DNA of 64,000 nt from Tetraselmis striata (lineage: Eukaryota > Chlorophyta > Chlorodendrophyceae > Chlorodendrales > Chlorodendraceae): assembly GCA_006384855.1 (NCBI GenBank), contig VCJN01002452.1, positions 1-64,000 of the forward strand. The letters run 5' to 3'. Shown here piece after piece: positions 57,403 to 64,000 of this stretch. Position 1 is the stretch's first letter; each line of letters begins with the position of its first letter. The translations under genes were made by a program, and so were the position numbers. Under the pieces are notes generated by a model, which did not search any database, was not told the DNA's origin, and saw nothing but the letters and a program-made list of their open reading frames with translations.

Positions 57403-60400
57403 ATGGAAGCGTCAGGGGAGAAGGCGGAGCCGCAGGTCGTGGAGTCGAGCCCTGATGGGCGGTGGAGCCGCGTGAGTGCCTAGCTCGAAACCGTCCCCAA
57501 TTTCACGGGGTCAATTGTTATGTCCCTCCGTCCTGTTTTCTCCCTATATTCCCCGGCCTTAGCCAATGTGTACGTGGGTAATCACCAAGGCGCGTGCAGC
57601 CGCCATCTCACGCGCCGCCACGCCCCTGCCTGACATCCGCCACCGGTCGCGTCTTGCGTAGTTGACGGAGGTGCTGGGGCGCGGCGCATACAAGACGGTG
57701 TACAAGGCGTTTGACGAGGAGGAGGGCATTGAGGTGGCGTGGAACCAGGTGCGCGCGACCGACTTCGTGACGACGCAGAAGGACGAGGACCGGCTGTTTG
57801 CGGAGGTGCAGCTGCTGCGCTCGCTCAACCACAAGAGCCTCATGAAGTTCTACGATGAGTGGCTGGACAAGAGCACCTACACCATTAACTTCATCACGGA
57901 GCTCTTCACATCCGGCACGCTGCGGCAGTGAGCGCCCATCCCCCGACAGCCAGCAGCCTAGCTACCGTCCATCCCATCCCACCCCGTCTCATCTGAGTAT
58001 GGCCTACCTACATATGACCTAAGACGCCCTTGCATCCAGCCCCCCCTCTAAATTACCCTCCCCCCCCCCCCCCCCCTCCCTCTCTCCGCCGCTGCACCCT
58101 GCTAATGGCTCGTCAGGTACCGCATGAAGCACAAGAATCTGGACGTCAACGTGATCAAGCGCTGGGGGAAGCAGATCCTGCAGGGGCTGCTCTACCTGCA
58201 CGGCCACCCCTTTCCCATCATCCACCGCGACCTCAAGTGCGACAACATCTTCATCAACGGCACCACCGGGCAGGTCAAGATCGGGGACCTCGGGCTGGCC
58301 ACGCTGCAGAGCAACGCCAGCGCCCCGCGCAGCGTGCTCGGTTAGGGCCCGTTCGCCCTGCCCCAGGCCAGGCGGGGGCAGAGAGCGGGGAGAGGGGGGT
58401 GGGGGGGTGTTGCTACACAGCTTGATGCTTTGGCGGCGTCTGCGCGCAGGCACCCCGGAGTTCATGGCGCCGGAGCTGTACGACGAGCACTACGACGAGA
58501 AGGTGGACATCTACGCGTTTGGCATGTGCATGCTGGAGCTCGCCACGCTGGAGTACCCGTACTGCGAGTGCCGGAACGCGGCGCAGGTCTACAAGAAGGT
58601 CACGCGGGTGCGGCGCTTGCTCGGCACCACTGGCGCGGCGCCTACCACCGGCATGCAAGGGGTGGCAGGCAGACCGAGGGCGCCGGGGCTGACTGGCCAG
58701 GCATATCTTGGGGCAGAGGTCGCCTTTGCGGGTCCGATAGCTATGCCATAACTCATACGGGCACAAGGATCACCGTTCCGTATATAATATTTACGTATAT
58801 TCTCCAGGGTACATATCATTGAGCTCACCCGGGCGGTCCCCACTCACCCGTCCTTGCTGCTGGTGCCAGGGCTGCCTGCCGGATTCGCTCAACAAGGTGG
58901 AGGACCCGGCGCTGAAGGAGTTCATCAACGTCTGCCTGGACCGCGACAAGGACCGCCGCCCTTCTGCCGCCAAGCTGCTCAAGCACCCCTTCCTGCAGGA
59001 GCTGCAGGACGACGAGGACGAAGCGCACGCGCCGTCGGGGGAGACCGCGGCCGCGAGCAAGGCGCTGGCGGCGCTGGCCAACGGGGGACCGCTCCCTCCG
59101 GACGCCCCCGTGGCCAACCCTGTGGCGAGCCAGTTGCAGCACAGCAGCACGAGCAGCTTTGACTCAGACCTCATGGGGCAGATGGACGACGTCCCGGTGG
59201 GGCACAAGCCCGCGATGGTGGACGAGCCGGAGAGTGGGGAGGACTCCATTGGGCGGCAGGCGGGCCGCGGCATTCGCGGCCACATGAAGAAGGTCAGCGT
59301 GTCGGAGCTCGCGGGCTCCTACCTTGGGCAGTCGCCCCCGCTGGACGCGTCGCCGCCGCGCCGCTCGCGCGGCTCCTCGAGCGTACATCGCCGCGGCTCC
59401 TCCTTTGGCCTGGCTGCTCCCATTGGCAACGACGTCATTGAGATCATCTCCACTCCTGGCAGCGGCAGCACCTTCCAGGTACGAGGACAGCTGCCCTCCC
59501 CGCCTTTCCTTCCCCCGGAATCCTGGTCACCCCCATGCATTTATGGTACAGGCAGTCCCTGTTTAATTTGCTGTGTCGTGCTGCCCGCTCCCCTGTACTT
59601 GGCCCCCTCTGGTATTGCTCTTGGCCCGCTCTGGCGGAGGAAGTACTACATATTTCTCAGGAAGAATACGAATACAGCAATGCACCACGGTGCTGCAAGA
59701 TACTTTACTTTTTGGGACCCGCGGAATACTCGTACGGTAGTAGCAGTACTTCGAATCTGCCTCGGACAGGGCAGGAGCTGGCTGAGCCGGCTTCCTCCCT
59801 GTGCCCCCACCCCCTTACTGCCGCACCCGCGGCACGCCCAGGTGCACGTGAGCGGCGACAATGGGCAGACCGGCGAGGACCGGATGGTGGAGCTGGAGGT
59901 GTCGCTGTACATGCCGGACGGCACGCTTGTGGTGAGCCACGTGGACGGCAAGCCCATCCGCAAGTTCTGCAACTTTCCCGCGGAGCCGTACGAGGAGGAC
60001 TACTTTGACCTGGTGGACGAGTTCCTGGACAGCATCGGCATCTCGGCGGGCGATGGCGAGGCCAGCGATGCCGCGGTCGCCGACATGCGCAACAACCTGC
60101 TCAACGCCACGCGGTCCGCCATCCTGCAGATGTCGGACCGCCTGTTCTCTGTGGCAGGTGGCCGATCCCCCCCCCCCCCCCCCCATCCCCCCCTTTGTGA
60201 CCCCCCTTCCCCCACCTCTGGGATATCTCGCCCATATCCGGCAGTGGCACCCACAAGACGCGGCACGGTGTGGTTCACTGGCTGCTGTGTGGCGCAGTGT
60301 CTCCGCGGCTGGTCAGCGGAGTGGGATCAATCGCAGAGGACGACGCCGCAGGACCCAGCCAAGACAGACACCTATGTAACCCCCCCCCCCCCCCCCCCCC

Positions 60401-61615
60401 CCCCCGTAATCAAGCATAGCCGGCAACGGCAGCCCTTGGGCTGGGGTGTCATGCGCCTAGTGAATGCCGACACTTCACGAAAACAAATACAATACAGCCG
60501 CTGACCCCCTCCTCCCCCTCTTCGGCTGTGCTCTTTACGCCCCTTTGCAGCGCGCACATCGTCCGCCATCTCGGTCGACGGCATGGTCGGTGGTGCCCAG
60601 CCACGTCACCGAGTCGCTCGCGCCCACGACCAGCGGCGGCATGGACGCAGCCTCCCTGACGGGCATCGCCTCGTTCCGCGCGCGCAAGGTCATGCCGCGG
60701 CAGGACAGCCTCGCCTCGGGGCAGTACGATTCGGCGGCCCAGGCGGCGGTGGAGGCGGTGGAGGCCGAGCGGCTGCAGGCCGCGGAGGCGGACCGTGCCG
60801 CGTGGGCGCAGCTGGAGGGCGGCACGCCTGGCGGCTCCCACGAGCCCTTCTCCGCACCCGTGATGGTCAGTGAGACATCGGGCTTCAACTCCGAGGAGAT
60901 GCTCATCTCGACGGTGGACGAGGAGGAGCAGTCGATGGACAGCACAGGCAAGGACGTGGTGGCGCAGGTGGAGACGCGCGCGCAGCCTCCGGGGCAGCAG
61001 ATGCGCAAGGTGGGTGGCGCCTGTAACCCCCTCCCCCACCACCACATCCCACGCTGTGTAGACTCCATGACTGCTTCGCAGTTGACCCTCCCACCTGACG
61101 TGTTCAGAACTGACCATTGTCTTGGTACTGCAACATCACAGTGTTTGGAATGGTTTTCATGTTGACCAGTTTCCTGCCTCCCCTTGGCTCCCCTCCAGAT
61201 GCCAACGTTCAATGGATGGGGCTCGACGGAGTCGGGCTCGATGGAGGCGGTCGCCTCGGGGGATCTGGACGACGACGACGATCAGGACGAAGGGGCCGGC
61301 GAAGACCTGGAGCGCGCCAAGAAGAAGCACCAGAACCGCATGAACCGGCTGTGCCGGAAGAAGCCGTCGGTCGACGGCCGCGGGACGTCCATCCGCCGCA
61401 CCAGCTCTAACAGCGCATCCAATGCCAAGGGGCTCTCGCCTAAGTCGATGGACAGGCTGCGGGACGAGCTCGCGGGGATGCTGCCCGCGGATGACCTCCC
61501 GCCGGCGTCGGTCCCCAAGCGCCGCGGCGGCACGGGGGTGCGCCGAACCATCACCAATGGCGAAATAGGCGGCCAGTGCGGCCCGCTCCCGCCGGCCCGG
61601 CAGTCCGAGCAATAA
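57403..61615 (+). CDS. WNK: WNK (with-no-lysine) protein kinase, about 840 aa, eight exons
   Basis: Exons: 57403-57471, 57662-57927, 58117-58340, 58450-58607, 58870-59478, 59842-60157 (end uncertain), 60551-61009 and 61199-61615. The kinase domain starts at [14 protein letters not shown], with Lys in the glycine loop as in WNKs. VAWNQV lacks the usual subdomain II Lys and has the Asn typical of plant WNKs. [13 protein letters not shown] is the catalytic loop, GDLGLATL replaces DFG, and [14 protein letters not shown] ends the activation segment. [19 protein letters not shown] closes the domain. A PF2/OSR1-C-like region follows in exon 6 ([20 protein letters not shown]). Then comes a long acidic/Ser-rich tail with a RRTSS-type basic patch. 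WNKs sense chloride/osmotic state. The best donor of exon 6 leaves phase 1, but exon 7 reads best in phase 0. A donor seven bases earlier or a one-base error would solve this. Confidence 0.92.
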
Positions 61616-61873
61616 GCCCGGCCCTCACTTCCCCCTCCCCCTTTGGCGGTTTGCCAGTGACAGAGGTGGTGCTGGAGGGTAAGCGCTCCCACGCATCCCA
61701 TCCCCTCATCCCCAGCCCTCGTCACCTGTTGGCACCCCCGACCCGCCGCTCCCGATTTTAGCGCTCCCCATAGAGGAGAGGCAAGCAGCGTAACACAACT
61801 CAAGTAGATCTGACACGCCGAGCTCCACGCCACCGCCGGTTCTTGGAGCGCTGGGTGTGTCTGCCAGCATGAC

Positions 61874-62160
61874 GTGCGTGGAGCGGCATCCGCGGGAGAG
61901 GGGCGGCCTCTCATGTTGCGAGGTCTCACGCTCACTGCTGACAAGTGCTGCTCAGTGGAGTGTGTGCTGCTTGGCCAGGGCTCACGGCATGTACACATTT
62001 ACCGTGTGGCCAGTGGGGAGGTCACGGGGCTCCTGGACAAGCGTGCCAGAGGCATTGTGCGAGTACATAGATGGCTTCTCTACCTGCATTGTGAGCATTA
62101 ATGGCAGATGCTCTTGAAGAGCCCGAGCCAAAGCGGGCGAGGCTGTCATCTTCAGAGCTG
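61874..62160 (+). pseudogene. Possible WD-repeat-like gene fragment
   Basis: One frame reads LRGLTLTADKCCSVECVLLG, then SRHVHIYRVASGEVTGLLD, which resembles a WD40 blade. It then breaks; another frame gives FSTCIVSINGR and a third MADALEEPEPKRARL. The pieces look like one protein broken by frame changes or by undetected short introns. Family unknown. Confidence 0.3.
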
Positions 62161-62394
62161 GTGAGGCGGGGTTGCATTGGCAACGAGCACATCAAGGGCT
62201 ATAGTACAGGCAGGTATCCTACCCGTACCATATTAATTACGAGGCGAGTCTGTGAGTTTGTCTGTCGCCGACTTTCGGAACAGTTTCGCATAGATTATTA
62301 GGTAAATCGACAATGCATCCGTTACATATTCCGTTATAATTCTGGGCAGGCCACAATAGCCTTCGCGCTCAACTGCTGTACCAGTACCTGTACC

Positions 62395-62640
62395 TGTCGG
62401 GCCGGTTGTCGCCGTTTCGTCAGCAGGTACAGGTAAGGATGGCGCGAAGCGCCGAGCCCGCCGCGTGGACCGGACCGGGACGCCGTCGTTCGTTTGTCGC
62501 CGGAAGACCGTCGCCCGTCCGCCTCGCCGCCCGTCCGTCGGCGGACGCCGAGGTCGTACACTGTAGCGACTACTACGATTGATTCTTCCGGGTCTTTGGA
62601 TTCCACACTACTGCAATGGGTCTATTACTTGTATGCATTA
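62395..62640 (+). repeat. GC-rich dispersed repeat, family 3, copy 2
   Basis: Partner of 26110-26390, with internal deletions in the GC-rich part and a well-conserved right end ('actacgattgattctt', 'attccacact'). Confidence 0.8.
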
Positions 62641-62914
62641 CTTGAACATGCAGCCTAGTGCTTTCGGTGCGAGTCGCGTCCATGTCCGTGTTGATGATGC
62701 GTGGTGCGGCGTGCATAGCGCGGCATGGCAAGGAAGGGCCTCCTTGCTCTCTTGACCTGCCCATTCCCACAGATGACTAGTCCTTGGGGGGGGAGGGGGG
62801 GGGGGGGGCTTTCTGTGTCCGTGTGCGAGGGTGGCAGTCCGGTGGCGGTACGTGCCGGGAGGAGGGGCATATATGAAAGTACATAATACAGATCTAGGTG
62901 CAGACAAGGGTATA

Positions 62915-63045
62915 AGAATATGCCCGGCCGTCAGAGATCAAATATAGACAAAACTACACCGGAACTACAACTGTTCTTGTGGGTTGCCCGCAAGTAGCAC
63001 GATTCGGAGCTTATAAGAAGGGTTCTTCGAGGTGGGTCAGCGCTT
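62915..63045. mobile_element. Decayed MITE-like element, family 1, reverse orientation
   Basis: 'agaatatgcccggccgtcag', then 'agacaaaactacaccggaac' and 'gcttataagaagggttct' follow the reverse-complement order of the family. The ends are not recognisable. Confidence 0.45.
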
Positions 63046-63501
63046 GTGGTTTATACAGACGTACATGCATAACTCACCAGTCTATCAGGATGGCACTGAT
63101 GGAGGTGCGGCACTTAGAAACGCCTTGCTAATTTGGATTTTTCTTGGAAGAAGACTGACAGACTCATCTTAGTCGTATTGCGGAGCAAAATCGGTGAGCA
63201 CTAAGGACTTTCTTTGATTTAGTATTTCCTGCTTGTTTGTCACGAAAGTTTATGTACGTTGTTGTTAATAGATAGCAATACAGGAATGCGGCCCGATGCA
63301 CGTCAGTGAGATTGCGTTCACGTTTTATAACATCACATGCGCTTTCTCTATCAGGACTGTAATGAGCGTATATATAATCCTGGTAGTAGCGCCAGTACTC
63401 AAGTATTGAGTGTTATTGCAAACCCCACTATGCACCTGCCACTAATAACAAGAGAATACACTACTGATGGCAGCAGAATGTAACAGTACTGTAGATAAAA
63501 A

Positions 63502-63556
63502 ACCGCTGGAAGGGCGGCAAAATGCGGCCAGGCTCCGCCGTTCAAAAAATCTTTTA
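63502..63556 (+). repeat. Short dispersed repeat, partner of 24187-24245
   Basis: 'ccgctggaagggcggcaaaa', then 'gcggccag' and 'ccgccgtt'. Confidence 0.6.
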
Positions 63557-64000
63557 TATACATGTACATATATAGAGAGAGCCTAACACACACTAGTGCT
63601 ATTTATTCGTATAGATTCCGATCGCCTTAGAAACGCCATCCATGTGCTGACCAAGGTACGGTTGTCGACATCGTTGGGTACCGCAGAGTTGTCGACATGC
63701 ACTTCTGAGCACAGCTGCTGGTACATTATTACCATCTAACTGCGATACATTGCCTCAGCAATGGTTTAAAATCAAAGCGGTAGCTTCGTCATCTCATGTT
63801 GCCCCCTTCTCTCCCTCCGGCGCACGATAGCGCTGCGCCACAGTAGTGGGCCAGCACGCCGGTCTTCTCTAATCTATGTGGAGCCTCGATGCCGCCAAAG
63901 AGGTAACAGCGCGGGCACAGGCAGCGTCTGTACGGCCGGTGTCACTGAGCGGCGGCGCCGCCGGCCACAGCGCCCGGCTGCCATGCGGCGGCGGCGGCCG

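Larger units (their letters stand above)
61616..64000. other. Right end of the window, mostly without recognised genes
   Basis: It holds the WNK 3' flank, a possible gene fragment (61874-62160), repeat families 3 (62395-62640) and 1 (about 62915-63045, decayed), a poly-G run near 62790 and the short repeat at 63502-63556. The last 60 bp are GGC-rich and may begin a gene outside the window. Confidence 0.45.

Noticed and set aside
63840..64000. Kelch-like CYLFGG reading on the minus strand at the right end
   Set aside because: One short hexapeptide without repeat partners. The frame is short and ends near a GGC-rich edge, which is not enough for a gene call.

Overview
The window is nuclear DNA of a eukaryote, most likely a flagellated green alga or a close relative. 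Genes are split by many short GC-rich introns with GT/GC-AG borders. The EHD protein has its EH domains at the N-terminus, as in plants. The WNK kinase has Asn in the VAW-N-Q motif, as in plant WNKs. Two genes have a TGTAA motif 70-120 nt after the stop. CCCTAAAA/TTTTAGGG and TTTAGGG telomere-like blocks are scattered through the window. One gene looks like a cilium-associated PG-repeat protein. The species is not identified.

Layout, left to right: 3' end of a GPATCH11-like G-patch gene (+); an unrecognised gene (-); a 76-aa F-box protein (+); an AlaX-type alanyl-tRNA editing protein (-) with an apparent frameshift; a divergent promoter region holding an inverted telomere-like block; a BAP31-type ER protein (+); a 2.7-kb satellite array with alternating subtypes; a 17-exon TRP-like six-transmembrane channel (-); 1.1 kb holding a decayed organelle-type tRNA-Gly and a GC-rich repeat; a 16-exon WD40 protein (-) lying directly upstream of the channel in the same orientation, possibly one gene with it; about 9 kb of transposon debris including a tyrosine-recombinase pseudogene between diverged direct repeats; an EHD ATPase (+, 13 exons); a second satellite array and a fold-back element; a PG-repeat (STPG/SHIPPO-like) protein (-); and a WNK kinase (+). 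The right end is mostly non-coding.

Exon models were built by hand. Introns were placed so that reading phase is kept across every junction and the joined protein matches the family pattern. For the F-box, BAP31, EHD, channel, WD40 and PG-repeat genes the phases close exactly. The start of the unknown gene at 3.8-5 kb, WNK exons 6-7 and AlaX exon 4 remain unresolved. Poly-C runs on the sense strand just after 5' splice sites recur in most genes. At least five dispersed short repeat families, two satellites and one 5-bp satellite fill introns and intergenic DNA.
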